Assembly (NCBI GenBank): GCA_936940865.1
Contig: CAKZJB010000225.1
Span: forward strand, 1-43,538
Length of the DNA: 43,538 bases
Reading direction: 5' to 3'
DNA from: an uncultured Asticcacaulis sp.
GTDB lineage: Bacteria > Pseudomonadota > Alphaproteobacteria > Caulobacterales > Caulobacteraceae
Shown piece by piece: positions 7,382-16,234 of this stretch. A program made the position numbers and the translations under genes. How positions within the stretch are numbered: the first letter of the stretch is position 1; every line of letters begins with the position of its first letter. The notes below the pieces were generated by a model, which was given only the letters and a program-made list of their open reading frames with translations, had not been told where the DNA came from and did no database searches.

Positions 7382-7591
7382 ATGTCGGCGTTGAAACTGA
7401 CGGCAAGACCATACCGGCGGGAGGCCGCGCATCTGCGGTTCCAGGCCGACGTGCTGCGCGAAGTGGCGCGCAGCCTGGCTCAGCAGGGCATCGAGGTGGG
7501 CTTTATCGAGCGCGAAGCCTGGATCTGCGGCGTCGAAGCCAGCCTTTTGATGCAGGGCGTGCCGCCGAAAACCGCAGGCGGCCCGATATGA
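7382..7591 (+). CDS. Hypothetical protein, 69 aa
   Basis: Basic, soluble small protein (MSALKLTARPYRREAAHLRF, then ADVLREVARSLAQQGIEVGF). The amphipathic helical stretch is typical of a folded protein, and the frame is open where a second frame overlaps it. The RBS GGCGAG is mediocre. Not recognised. The alternative overlapping frame starting at 7354 has an R/G-rich, shadow-like composition and was not chosen. Confidence 0.5.
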   Translation: MSALKLTARPYRREAAHLRFQADVLREVARSLAQQGIEVGFIEREAWICGVEASLLMQGVPPKTAGGPI

Positions 7592-7693
7592 TATAGTTCG
7601 CCGGAAACGCGAAGGTTGTTTTCAGCTACGCATTCGCGTATCGATTTCTAACGGCAAATCAGTTTATTATGCCCGGCAAAACCGGAGGCATCT

Positions 7694-8038
7694 ATGCGCA
7701 GGCTGGAAACGGATGGGGCAGTCTTTCTGTCGGAACTGGCGGACGACGCCGAACTGCGCGCGGATATTCTTGAGGAGCCTGTACGCGGGCGCGACGCGAT
7801 TACCCGGGTCTTTGCGCGCCTTGAAACCATCTTCACCTCGCAAACCGTCACCTACGAGCAGCGCGACAATCAACGCGACTACCGCGTCTGCCGCGCTGTC
7901 CTGACGGACGGCAGTCCTGTCGAAATCACGACCGTGGCCATTCGCGATTCGAGCGGCTGGGTCAGTTCCATCGCCGTGGCCTATTACCCCTTGCCGCGCG
8001 CCAGGGCGCTCGCCGCCAGGGTGCTTTCCGACACCTGA
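7694..8038 (+). CDS. SnoaL-like / NTF2-fold protein
   Basis: 114 aa with RBS GGAGG 6 bp before ATG. The pattern of an N-terminal helix, VRGRDAITRVFARLETIFTS, then four strands ending SSGWVSSIAVAYYPL fits the NTF2-like alpha+beta barrel (nuclear transport factor 2/SnoaL superfamily). Such small domains bind or isomerise hydrophobic ligands, but no catalytic residues can be assigned. Stands alone between small unknown genes. Confidence 0.7.
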   Translation: MRRLETDGAVFLSELADDAELRADILEEPVRGRDAITRVFARLETIFTSQTVTYEQRDNQRDYRVCRAVLTDGSPVEITTVAIRDSSGWVSSIAVAYYPLPRARALAARVLSDT

Positions 8039-8106
8039 GGGCGCCCGGCGTGGACACGGCGCCGGAGGGGCGGTAATAAATCCGTCGTTGCCGAGGGGGA
8101 TATCCA

Positions 8107-8391
8107 ATGAATGCCGCTGCAGGACCGGTCATCGAGGTGTCGCCGAAAGGCGGCTTTCGCGTCACTTTGAACGGCGTCAGCGGGGAAGGCGCGACGGTCG
8201 CCGAGGCGCTGGCGCAATGCCAGGCCATCGCGAAACAGACCCACCACACGGAAAAGGGCGATGAAACCCTCGAAGCGCAGACGGCTGCGCGCCAAAGGGA
8301 GTTGCTGGCCAATAACGGCGCGATGCTGGGCAACCAGCTTCAATTCACGCTGATGGGCGGTGGTCCGGGATTCGGCCGTTTCCTGCCGTAA
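8107..8391 (+). CDS. Hypothetical protein, 94 aa
   Basis: Starts MNAAAGPVIEVSPKGGFRVT after the RBS GAGGGGG. Predicted short beta-rich N-terminus (VIEVSPKGGFRVTLNGVSGEG), then a helix with HH and a Gly-rich C-terminus (LMGGGPGFGRFLP). Codon use is like its neighbours, so it is probably a real cytoplasmic protein. Family not recognised. Confidence 0.55.
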   Translation: MNAAAGPVIEVSPKGGFRVTLNGVSGEGATVAEALAQCQAIAKQTHHTEKGDETLEAQTAARQRELLANNGAMLGNQLQFTLMGGGPGFGRFLP

Positions 8392-8528
8392 TCCGCCATC
8401 TTGACGGCTTCCTGACGGCATTCGACGGCAATCATTCTTGGGGCCTGAGACAAAACCGGGGGTGGCGGTATCGAACCATTACACGCTCTGCGACATCATT
8501 GAGCCATACAGCGTTACCGGGGAAAATC

Positions 8529-8804
8529 ATGCCTGCGCCGTTCATCACGACCGTGCTCGATCTGCTGCCGTCGGGGCATATCGATCCCGAGACCGGCTGT
8601 CAGATCCTGAGCGACGCCATAGCCCCGGAGGTGGGTGTGGGCACGCCCAGCGGCCTGCTGCGCCGGTTGAAGCGCTATTTCAGGGCCCAGCTTCAGGCCC
8701 TGTTGTCGCAGACCGCCGACCGCGTCGCCGTGGAAACGGCGCTGCAGCGGGTGTTCGACCTTGCGGCCGCTCATGACTATCCGGCCCTGGCCGAATTGCG
8801 CTGA
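8529..8804 (+). CDS. Hypothetical protein, 91 aa
   Basis: ATG 8529 preferred (RBS GGGGAA, start MPAPFITTVLDLLPSG); an in-frame start 30 bp upstream lacks an RBS. Contains a basic amphipathic helix (LLRRLKRYFRAQLQALL) and ends DYPALAELR. No family recognised. Its stop abuts the halogenase stop base to base (8804/8805), a tight convergent end. Confidence 0.55.
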   Translation: MPAPFITTVLDLLPSGHIDPETGCQILSDAIAPEVGVGTPSGLLRRLKRYFRAQLQALLSQTADRVAVETALQRVFDLAAAHDYPALAELR

Positions 8805-10319
8805 CTACATGGCCGGTTGGGGGCGGCCGTGGGCGGGCGGGGCGGCCAGGTAGGTGCGGATAAACTGCTCCTGGGGCGGCAAAGCCGCGACGGCGTGGTC
8901 GATCCTGTCTTTTATGGACGACAAGGCCTGTCGCAACTCCGTATCGCTCATCATGCGGGCCAGGCGGTGCCAGGTTTTCGGCGCGATGCGCTGGCCCATC
9001 ATGACCTGAACCCATGAATCGGCACGGAAGAGGTCGCCGGCATCCTGATAGGCTTCCGCCGTCTCGCGGAACAGTTCCATCCGCTCTTGCAGCGTGTCCG
9101 GCACCGGCATGGCCTGGCGGTCGCGCCAGAAGGCCGTGTCATCGCGCTCCGTCGCCTTGTAATGAAGGATGACGAAATCCCGGATGCGCTCGAGCTCATG
9201 GCGCGCCAAAGCGTTGTAGCGGTCGATCAGGGGCTGGTTGACACCGCTGAAGGGGAAGAGTTGCGCCAGGCGCGTAACGCCCACCTGGAACAGGTGAATG
9301 GAAGTCGACTCCAGCGGTTCGATAAATCCGGACGACAGGCCCAGTGCCACGACGTTCTTGTTCCAGGTCAGGCGGCGGGTACCGGTCTGGTAGCGGATCA
9401 GGCGCGGCTCGAACAGGGGCTCGGCGTCGAGCATGCCCGCGAAGCGCTGGCGCGCGTCTTCATCGGACAGGTACTGGCTGGAATAGACCAGGCCGTTGCC
9501 CACGCGGTTCTGCAGCGGAATGCGCCAGCGCCAGCCTTCGCCATGCGCAATGGCGCGGGTATAAGGCATAAGCGGCCCGCGGCTCTCGGTCTGGACGGCC
9601 AGAGCCCTGTCGGTCGGCAGCCAGTGTGACCAGTCTTCGTAACCGGTTTTCAACGCCCCTTCGGTCAAGAGCGCGCGGAAGCCGGTGCAGTCGATGAACA
9701 GGTCGCCCTCGATGCGCTGGCCGGATTCCAGATTGAGCGCCGTCACGAATCCCGTCTCACTGTCCTGGTCGACGGTCTGGATACGGCCTTCGATACGCTT
9801 GACGCCGATCTTTTCGCTTAATGTCCGCAGGAAACGACCGTAAAGCACCGCGTCGAGGTGATAGGCGTAGGACAGGCGTGAGCCTTCGCCCCCCTGGAAC
9901 CGTCCCTGTTCGGCGGCCTGGTATTCGAAGCCATAATTGCCGTAATCGCCGACCAGGCCGCGGGAGCGGGCTTCGAGCCAGACATGGTGGAACTGCGCCA
10001 TCCAGTTCGATACGCCCATCTCTCCGAAGGCGTGGAGATAGCGGTCCTTGTCGCGCCCCCAGTTCTCGAACGCGATGGCCAGCTTGTGGGTGGCATTGGT
10101 GGCGCGCAGGAATTCCCGCTCGTCGATACCCAGGAAGCTGTGGAAGGTGCGGATGGTCGGAATGGTCGATTCGCCAACCCCGACGATGCCGATCTCTTCC
10201 GACTCGACCAGGGTGATGTCGAGAAGCGGGCCCAGGAACCGGCTGAGCGCCGCCGCTGCGCACCAGCCCGCGGTCCCGCCGCCGGCTATGACCACTTTTT
10301 TAACGGGCTTCCCCATCAT
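8805..10319 (-). CDS. Flavin-dependent tryptophan halogenase family protein
   Basis: 504 aa. FAD-binding GGGTAGWCAAAAL (residues 13-25) is followed by VGVGESTIPT, the catalytic lysine K79 in NATHKLAIAF, the halogenase signature WRWRIP (263-268) and EPLES (E337), matching PrnA-type K79, WxWxIP and E346. These enzymes use FADH2, O2 and halide to make HOCl/HOBr, which is channelled to the lysine and then to an indole. The set of motifs suggests an active enzyme. It is the last gene of SapC-cupin-halogenase, downstream of a TonB receptor. Relatives in such loci (e.g. BrvH of Brevundimonas) halogenate free indole in vitro, but their native substrate is unknown. Start ATG with GGGAG 6 bp upstream. 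Confidence 0.92.
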   Translation of the reverse strand: MMGKPVKKVVIAGGGTAGWCAAAALSRFLGPLLDITLVESEEIGIVGVGESTIPTIRTFHSFLGIDEREFLRATNATHKLAIAFENWGRDKDRYLHAFGEMGVSNWMAQFHHVWLEARSRGLVGDYGNYGFEYQAAEQGRFQGGEGSRLSYAYHLDAVLYGRFLRTLSEKIGVKRIEGRIQTVDQDSETGFVTALNLESGQRIEGDLFIDCTGFRALLTEGALKTGYEDWSHWLPTDRALAVQTESRGPLMPYTRAIAHGEGWRWRIPLQNRVGNGLVYSSQYLSDEDARQRFAGMLDAEPLFEPRLIRYQTGTRRLTWNKNVVALGLSSGFIEPLESTSIHLFQVGVTRLAQLFPFSGVNQPLIDRYNALARHELERIRDFVILHYKATERDDTAFWRDRQAMPVPDTLQERMELFRETAEAYQDAGDLFRADSWVQVMMGQRIAPKTWHRLARMMSDTELRQALSSIKDRIDHAVAALPPQEQFIRTYLAAPPAHGRPQPAM

Positions 10320-10343
10320 GTCCGTCTCCCATCCCGTGTGTTA

Positions 10344-11375
10344 TTATCGGTTCAGCTTATTGAGCAGGGTCGCGCGCAGGCGCCGTGCCGACCTGTCGTC
10401 GAGCGTACCCAGGGCCCCTTGCGCATGTTCCGGCAGGTGTGCCGCCGGCCGGCCGGCCGGGCCGAAGATATAGTAGTCGAACAGGGCCCGCCACGACTGC
10501 TTTTCCGCTTCGGGACGATCGCGCAGGGACAGCATGCCGTGCAGCAGCGTGTTCCACGGCGTGTCCATGAAGGCCGGCGACGTGTTCCACCAGTAGTTTA
10601 CCAGGATGTTGAATGGTTCGAGCGCCTCGACATGGTGCCACCACAGGGCGGGATAGAAGAGGACGTCGCCGGGTTCCAGGTCGGCGACCTGGCCGGCGGC
10701 CATGGCCTCCCGGAAACCGGGAAATCGCTCGAAATCGGGAGTGTTGAAATCGACCATGCTGACGACCTGGCCGCCGGGCGTCGGTTCCAGCGGACCGGGA
10801 TAGAGGTTCGCCACCTGATCGGGCGGGAAAAGCGTGAAGCGCCGGCGGCCGACGGCGCAGACGGCCAGGTTGTGCGACATGTCGAAATGCGCCGTCGCCG
10901 TGGTGCGGTTGCCGATCCAGATGCTGCCAAGCGGCGGATTGCGCTCGAACATGGGATGGTTGAGCACCAGGTCGTTCCGGCCGCGAAAGCCCGGCAGGTA
11001 GATGTCGAGGTCGGTCGAGCCGATGTAGAAGGATGGCGGGTTCGGGTCGTCGAGATGCGCGGCGATTTCGGCGAGGACGGCTTCCAGGCCGGCGCGGCTG
11101 CCGGAAAAGTTCACGCCGGTGATATCGGCGTTGTAGAAGAAGCGGCCCTTGATCTCGGGCGCGCCGCGATAGGCGGTCACGGGCCGGCCCTGGTAGAAGC
11201 CCTTGACATGCTCCATCGCGGCCTGGGGCGAGGCGAGGCCGGCCTCAACCAGCGGCCAGTCGCGGGCCACGCCCTTCATGATGACGGCGTCCTGGGCCGC
11301 CATCAGGTCGTCATAGGGAATCCTGTCCGGAGATACGCCGGTCATGACCCGGGTTTTCGTGGCAATGCCGCTCAT
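10344..11375 (-). CDS. Cupin-like (JmjC, cupin_8) domain protein
   Basis: 343 aa from ATG 11375 (MSGIATKTRVMTGV; RBS GGGAG), 20 bp after the SapC stop. The iron motif HFD (H163, D165) and the distal histidine in LWWHHVEAL (H247/H248) fit a Fe(II)/2-oxoglutarate JmjC-like hydroxylase; NLVNYWWN-type strands follow. RRRFTLFPPDQVANLYPGPL is characteristic of cupin_8 proteins next to halogenases. The likely reaction is hydroxylation of a protein or peptide; target unknown. An upstream extension within SapC is less likely. Part of the leftward operon with SapC and halogenase. Confidence 0.88.
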   Translation of the reverse strand: MSGIATKTRVMTGVSPDRIPYDDLMAAQDAVIMKGVARDWPLVEAGLASPQAAMEHVKGFYQGRPVTAYRGAPEIKGRFFYNADITGVNFSGSRAGLEAVLAEIAAHLDDPNPPSFYIGSTDLDIYLPGFRGRNDLVLNHPMFERNPPLGSIWIGNRTTATAHFDMSHNLAVCAVGRRRFTLFPPDQVANLYPGPLEPTPGGQVVSMVDFNTPDFERFPGFREAMAAGQVADLEPGDVLFYPALWWHHVEALEPFNILVNYWWNTSPAFMDTPWNTLLHGMLSLRDRPEAEKQSWRALFDYYIFGPAGRPAAHLPEHAQGALGTLDDRSARRLRATLLNKLNR

Positions 11376-11395
11376 CGGGGCGGATACTCCCTGTC

Positions 11396-12109
11396 TCAGG
11401 AATGGCGCCGGTGCGTTTTCAGCTCTATCAGCCTGCGCACGTTTCCGGTCGAATGGATGGCACAAAAGGCCAGGGCGAGGAAGCCGGAACGGTTGAGATT
11501 TTCAAGGGTTGCGGCATCGAGTCGCGCCAACGCGTCCTGGCTGACCGAAAAGAAATCCGTGAGCTCGTAGCTGGTGCCTTCGTCGATCCTGATTTCGATA
11601 TTGACCGGCGCCAGCAGGCCCGCGGCCTGGAAGGCGGCGAACATCGCGTCGGCGGTCGCCATGCCGGCGTGCAGGGTCCTGAGCGCATTCAGGACACGCT
11701 CCAGGGCCGGGGCATTGCCGCCATGGGGCAGGAAAAGCGGATCGCCTTCCGTGCGGCTGATGCGGGGGTGACCGGTGTCGACCATGATCGTCCGTTCGGG
11801 GCGGTCTTCCGCGCTGCGCAGGCCGATGCTGAAAGGGCCGCGCGCCTGGATGGCGGGAATGTAGCGGGCGTGCCAGCCGGTCTCGTCGAGGAAGAGGTTC
11901 TCGTCCGCCTCAAGGCCCAAAAGCGCGAAGGCCTGGAAGCCGCCATTGCCGGTCTGGCGGAACAGGATCGGGTATTCGCGCTGGACGTCGGCGAATTCGG
12001 CAGGCACCACCAGCGCCAGGTTGATATTGTCGCCGAGGCTGCCGGCCGGCCGGGAAATCAGCCTCAGGTCATGGTGCTCGACATTATCCAGCATGACGGT
12101 CTGGCTCAT
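11396..12109 (-). CDS. SapC family protein
   Basis: 237 aa from ATG 12109 (MSQTVMLDNVEHHDLRL; RBS GAGGAAA). Conserved segments VVPAEFADVQREYPILFRQ, NLFLDETGWHARYIPA and YELTDFFSVSQDALARL mark the SapC family, named for a Campylobacter S-layer secretion gene. In Caulobacter and Xanthomonas relatives it sits between TonB receptors and cupin/halogenase genes. No signal peptide is visible, so it is probably cytoplasmic; its activity is unknown. First gene after the TonB receptor, but separated from it by an intrinsic terminator. Confidence 0.88.
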   Translation of the reverse strand: MSQTVMLDNVEHHDLRLISRPAGSLGDNINLALVVPAEFADVQREYPILFRQTGNGGFQAFALLGLEADENLFLDETGWHARYIPAIQARGPFSIGLRSAEDRPERTIMVDTGHPRISRTEGDPLFLPHGGNAPALERVLNALRTLHAGMATADAMFAAFQAAGLLAPVNIEIRIDEGTSYELTDFFSVSQDALARLDAATLENLNRSGFLALAFCAIHSTGNVRRLIELKTHRRHS

Positions 12110-12188
12110 GGGCGTTTCCTCGAAAGTGTCGTTGCCCGGGCGTTTTAGGCCCGTGACGGGAAAAGGGATATCGATTCTTGCAGTACGC

Positions 12189-12220
12189 AAAAAAAGGGCC
12201 GCGGCTTGCCCGCGGCCCTT
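12189..12220 (-). terminator. Intrinsic terminator after the TonB receptor
   Basis: Bottom-strand hairpin with an 11-bp perfect GC-rich stem (AAGGGCCGCGG with CCGCGGCCCTT, 5-base loop) followed by seven Ts at 12195-12189. It lies between the receptor and sapC, so the downstream three genes depend on read-through or their own promoter. Confidence 0.9.
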
Positions 12221-12248
12221 CCAATTACGGCTTAAACCGTAAGGCGGT

Positions 12249-15200
12249 TTAGAACTTGTAACGCACGCCCAGTTGGTAGCGCGTGTCGAGTTCCTGCGCG
12301 AAGTACAGGTTGGTCTTGTCGCGGCCGTACTGACGGATGTGTTCCTTGTTCAGGTTCAGGCCTTCCAGGGTGATCTGGATCTGCGGCGTGACCGTGTAGT
12401 TCAGAGCCGCGTCGATAACGCCGAAGGGCTCGAAGTACTGCGGATCGCCTTGCGAGCCGACATTGGTGGCAGCGATATAGCTGTCACGCCAGTTGTACGA
12501 CACCCGGCCGGACCACGGACCCTTGTCGTAGATGGCCGTGATATTGAACGTGTTCGACAGGCCGAGCAGCGGGAACTGCTGGGTGCCCGCAGGGGCCGAG
12601 TTGTCGAACTTGATGTCGCCGTTGACGGTCGTCAGGCTGCCCGAGAGACCCAGGCCCGTATCGCCGAAGAAGTGCTGGAACGCCAGTTCGATACCGTGGA
12701 TATTCGCGGTCTTGTTGTTGACCGGGATATTGGTGTCGAAGGTGAACAGCGGATCGTTGGCGTCGGCCGTGATGTCGTAGGCGGCGAGCGTCGAGTCGAC
12801 GAACGCCTGGTTCAGGTTGCCGCTGCCGTCCTGGTTGGCCTGGTATTCGGTCTTGGCGGCGTTCTGGTCGCCGTTGTGCTTGATCAGCAGGGCGGTCATC
12901 GTGAAGATGTTCACGTCGGTCGTGGCCTGGCTGATCGAGCTGAGCAGCGAAGCGGCCGTGCCGGAGCGCGAGCCGGTCTTGCCGGACGACGGGTCACGCA
13001 GGCCGAACCAGTTCGACTGAACGCGGCCGGTACCTACGAAGTTGTCGACGTCCTTGTTGTAGTAGCCGAGCGAAACGTAGCTATCCTTGCCGTAGTACCA
13101 TTCGACCGAGAAGTCGACGTTCGACGACACCAGCGGCAGCAGGGCGGGGTTGCCCGAGGCGGCTGTCGGGTTGGTGCCGTTGATGGTCGGGCGCGGCGGC
13201 GTGCCGACCGACGTCGTGGCGTACATGTTGCCGTAAGCCGGACGGGCCATCGTCTTCGAGAACGACGCGCGGGCCACGACATGGTCGTCCGGGTGCCAGG
13301 TGAAGTCGAGGCTGGGTAGCCAGTTGTTGTACTTGCCCTTGCTCGAGATCGTCTGAACGCCCGTGCCGAAGTCGACGGTGAAGTCGTTGTCGGCCGTCCA
13401 GCGGATCGCCGTCGGGATGCTTTGCAGCGCCGAGGCGGTGACGTCGGTCGATTCATAGCGCAGGCCGGCGACCACGTCGGCGGGCTTGCCCAGGAAGTCG
13501 CCCTTCATCTGGAACTGGGCGTACACGGCCTTGACCTGCTCTTCGATGGTGTTGGCCGTCAAGGAGGTGTTCGGGATCTGCGTGTGATACAGGGACGATG
13601 CAGCCATCGCCTTGTAGATGTCCAGGGCATTGCCGCGGAAGGCGATGTCCGACTTGCCGACGTTGAAGTCCTTGAACAGCGAGCCGAGGTTGTAGGTCTC
13701 GACCAGGCCCGGCGCGTATTGCGCGACGTCGCCCGGATGCGAGATGCCCCAGTCACCCAGCGCCTGATAGGTGCTGCCGGTGGTGGTGGTCATGGTCGAC
13801 TTCGAGACATCGACGCCGGCGTTGAAGCGGCTTTCGCCGTTCAGGTCGTAGCTGTAGTCGGCCTTGAACTCGTCGATCTTGTTGGTCTGGCTGTTGGTCG
13901 CGGTACGGCCGACCTGGGTGCCGAGGTCGCCCACGTCAAGCTTGCCGTTGTTGTTGCCGCGCAGGGCGTCGTTGACGGTGAAGTCCTGTACGGGGATGCC
14001 GCTGCGGAAATCGACCGAGTGCTGCGAAATGACCGGGGCGCCGAGCGAGATCAGGACCGACGAGGTGCCGTCCGGATTGTTCGGCAGAACCTTGCCTTCC
14101 GAGCTGTGGGCGTCGACGCTCAGGGTCGAGCGGTCGTTGATCGACCACTTGGCGTTGACGCCGAACGACGACAGCGTGTTCTTGAGGCCCATGAGCTGCT
14201 GCTCGAAGCCTTCGTCCTTCACGCCGTTTTCGTTTTCCTGCAGGTACAGGGCGTTATAGATGCCGGAAGCGCCCTTTTCGAAGGTGATCTTGTCGAACGG
14301 ACGGTTGAACCAGTTGGTTTGTTCCGAACGCTCTTCCGAGGCCTTGTTTTCGATGTACAGGGCATCGACCGTGAACAGCAGCGCTTCCGACGGACGGAAC
14401 TGAGCCGTGGCCATCAGGTTGGTGCGCTCGTTATGCGTTTCGGAGAAGGCATAACGGCTGTCGTTCGGATAGGCGATCAGCGAGCCGGCGGGCGGCGCGT
14501 TGGTGATCTGGGTCAGCAGCGTGTTGCCCGAGTAGCGCAGACGGCCGGAGGACGGCGCGTAGAACTGGTCGTAGGTGTCCAGGTTCCAGTTGTTCTGCGT
14601 GGCCTGACGGGACGCCACGTCCTTTTCGGAGTACTGACCGAACAGGGCGACGCCGAAAGTCTTCGCATCGTTGGTCCACTGGTAGGCGCCGGACACTTCC
14701 GGGGTCCACTCCTTGCCGTTGACCATGTTGTCGCCGTGCAGCATCTTCGCCGACAGCGAGCCCGACGAACCGGCCTTGCCGATCGGACGCAGGGTCTTGA
14801 TGTTCAGCGTGGCGCCGATGCCGCCCGAAGCGACGTCAGCCTTGCCGGTCTTGTAGACTTCGAAGCCCGAAACCAGGTCCGAGGCCAGGTTCGAGAAGTC
14901 GAAGTTACGCGAGCCGCCGCCGGCATAGGCGTTGCCGGTGCCGATCAGGGCGATCGAGGCGGCCGGCATGACACGGCCGTTCAGCGTCGTCAGGTTAAAG
15001 CCCGGGCCGAAGCCGCGGACGGTGACGGTCGAACCCGAACCGTTCGTACGGTCGATCGAAACGCCCGGAATGCGCTGGACCGATTCAGCCAGGTTCGTAT
15101 CCGGATACTTGCCGATGTCTTCGGCCGAGATGGCGTCGACGACGCCGGAAGCGTTCTTCTTGATGTTCATGGAGCGCTGCAGCGAGCCACGGATACCCGT

Positions 15201-15341
15201 GACGACGACAACGTCCGAATCGGCCTTGGCCGGCGCCTGGGCGAAGACCGGCGCGGCCATCGTGCACAGGGCCAGGGTCGAAACCCCGGTGAGCACGGCG
15301 GCGCGCACCGACTTCCCTCTATTACGCTTTACTGTATTCAT
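12249..15341 (-). CDS. TonB-dependent outer-membrane receptor (Xanthomonas/Caulobacter type)
   Basis: 1030 aa from ATG 15341 (RBS GGGAG), giving a signal peptide (MNTVKRNRGKSVRAAVLTG ... APVFAQA). A TonB-box-like DSDVVVVTG and the plug domain SAEDIGKYPDTNLAESVQRI, PGVSIDRTNGSGSTV follow, then a long beta-barrel ending in aromatic RYQLGVRYKF, required for outer-membrane insertion. This is the TIGR01782-like class that imports plant oligosaccharides in Caulobacter and Xanthomonas. The flanking GH67, ManD and SapC-cupin-halogenase genes suggest a (glucurono)xylan oligosaccharide substrate (inference). Preceded by an 893-bp non-coding region with a LacI-type operator. Confidence 0.93.
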   Translation of the reverse strand: MNTVKRNRGKSVRAAVLTGVSTLALCTMAAPVFAQAPAKADSDVVVVTGIRGSLQRSMNIKKNASGVVDAISAEDIGKYPDTNLAESVQRIPGVSIDRTNGSGSTVTVRGFGPGFNLTTLNGRVMPAASIALIGTGNAYAGGGSRNFDFSNLASDLVSGFEVYKTGKADVASGGIGATLNIKTLRPIGKAGSSGSLSAKMLHGDNMVNGKEWTPEVSGAYQWTNDAKTFGVALFGQYSEKDVASRQATQNNWNLDTYDQFYAPSSGRLRYSGNTLLTQITNAPPAGSLIAYPNDSRYAFSETHNERTNLMATAQFRPSEALLFTVDALYIENKASEERSEQTNWFNRPFDKITFEKGASGIYNALYLQENENGVKDEGFEQQLMGLKNTLSSFGVNAKWSINDRSTLSVDAHSSEGKVLPNNPDGTSSVLISLGAPVISQHSVDFRSGIPVQDFTVNDALRGNNNGKLDVGDLGTQVGRTATNSQTNKIDEFKADYSYDLNGESRFNAGVDVSKSTMTTTTGSTYQALGDWGISHPGDVAQYAPGLVETYNLGSLFKDFNVGKSDIAFRGNALDIYKAMAASSLYHTQIPNTSLTANTIEEQVKAVYAQFQMKGDFLGKPADVVAGLRYESTDVTASALQSIPTAIRWTADNDFTVDFGTGVQTISSKGKYNNWLPSLDFTWHPDDHVVARASFSKTMARPAYGNMYATTSVGTPPRPTINGTNPTAASGNPALLPLVSSNVDFSVEWYYGKDSYVSLGYYNKDVDNFVGTGRVQSNWFGLRDPSSGKTGSRSGTAASLLSSISQATTDVNIFTMTALLIKHNGDQNAAKTEYQANQDGSGNLNQAFVDSTLAAYDITADANDPLFTFDTNIPVNNKTANIHGIELAFQHFFGDTGLGLSGSLTTVNGDIKFDNSAPAGTQQFPLLGLSNTFNITAIYDKGPWSGRVSYNWRDSYIAATNVGSQGDPQYFEPFGVIDAALNYTVTPQIQITLEGLNLNKEHIRQYGRDKTNLYFAQELDTRYQLGVRYKF

Positions 15342-16234
15342 CTCGTTCTCCCAACTTGATTGAAGTCTTGAAACTTCGGCATTGCTGCGTCGGCCACAAT
15401 TGCGGAACAAGGCAAGAGCTGCGTACATACAACCGGCGCGCGCACGTCAAGCGGGCGCGTCCGATCGAGTATCAATGTGCGCAGGGAAATCCCTTGCGTT
15501 CTCCCGTCAATCCAGATTCAGATCCCAAGTATTCGGTGACCCGATCTGCTTTTTATGTGGTGCCAGCAGACGTACCATGACAACGCTGTCGACGCTAGAT
15601 AGCGGTAACGGAATTGACACTTGTTTTCGTTCGTCCGTTGCAATTTGGACACAAATCGCTTCCGGCGCGGGGGTAATTTCCTGATTTTATTACCAAAACA
15701 GGAATACCCATGATGTGGCGCCCAAGGCTTCCGCCAAGGATTCGCCACAAAGACGAAAAGTGGCATTGACGCTATGGAAAACGCAAGTCACACGCGGACA
15801 CACCTATTTTTTATTTTAAATATAAGTATTTTGAATTTTGTTTCTTGTGGTTGTCTTGTCTGGAATTTTGGATATTTCGGCAAAATAAACAAATAAAATC
15901 AATAGATTTTATAAATGGAAGCGATTTCACGTATGTTCCTTCCCGGCGTTCGGAGCGGTCCATTGACGGAAATTTGAAGTCGGAAATTCAGTAATAATAC
16001 AATTTCGTCGGCACGGACCAACCGGGTCGGACGCGCCCCCATTTCACAATTATTGCAACTGCGATGATAAGCGCAACCCGATAGAGTGCATTGCTTTCCG
16101 CTACCGACGCGCCAATAGTGCCAGTTGATTTCGCTGCATTGCCGCGAAAAACGCGTTCCGCGAATCACCGCGTACGGGAACTTCGAATAGTCCGGGAGTA
16201 TTTGTGCAATAATATTATAATTAAGAGCGCGGTC
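15342..16234. other. Long non-coding region with AT-rich island
   Basis: No gene-like ORF on either strand. 15780-15920 and 16195-16225 are strikingly AT-rich (runs such as TATTTTTTATTTTAAATATA) within a GC-rich genome. The region presumably holds the receptor promoter and its regulatory sites; the LacI-type operator at 15578-15591 is the only site I can name. Confidence 0.6.
15578..15591. promoter_or_regulatory. LacI-type operator upstream of the TonB receptor
   Basis: TGACAACGCTGTCG is a 14-bp near-palindrome around a central CG (5 of 7 pairs match), as in LacI-family operators. It lies 237 bp upstream of the receptor ATG. It differs from the xylB-type site at 2243, so a different regulator is likely. 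Confidence 0.45.

Noticed and set aside
13422-15359. Long rightward ORF opposite the TonB receptor
   Set aside because: Antisense frame of an unmistakable receptor gene; no start signal or family motif.
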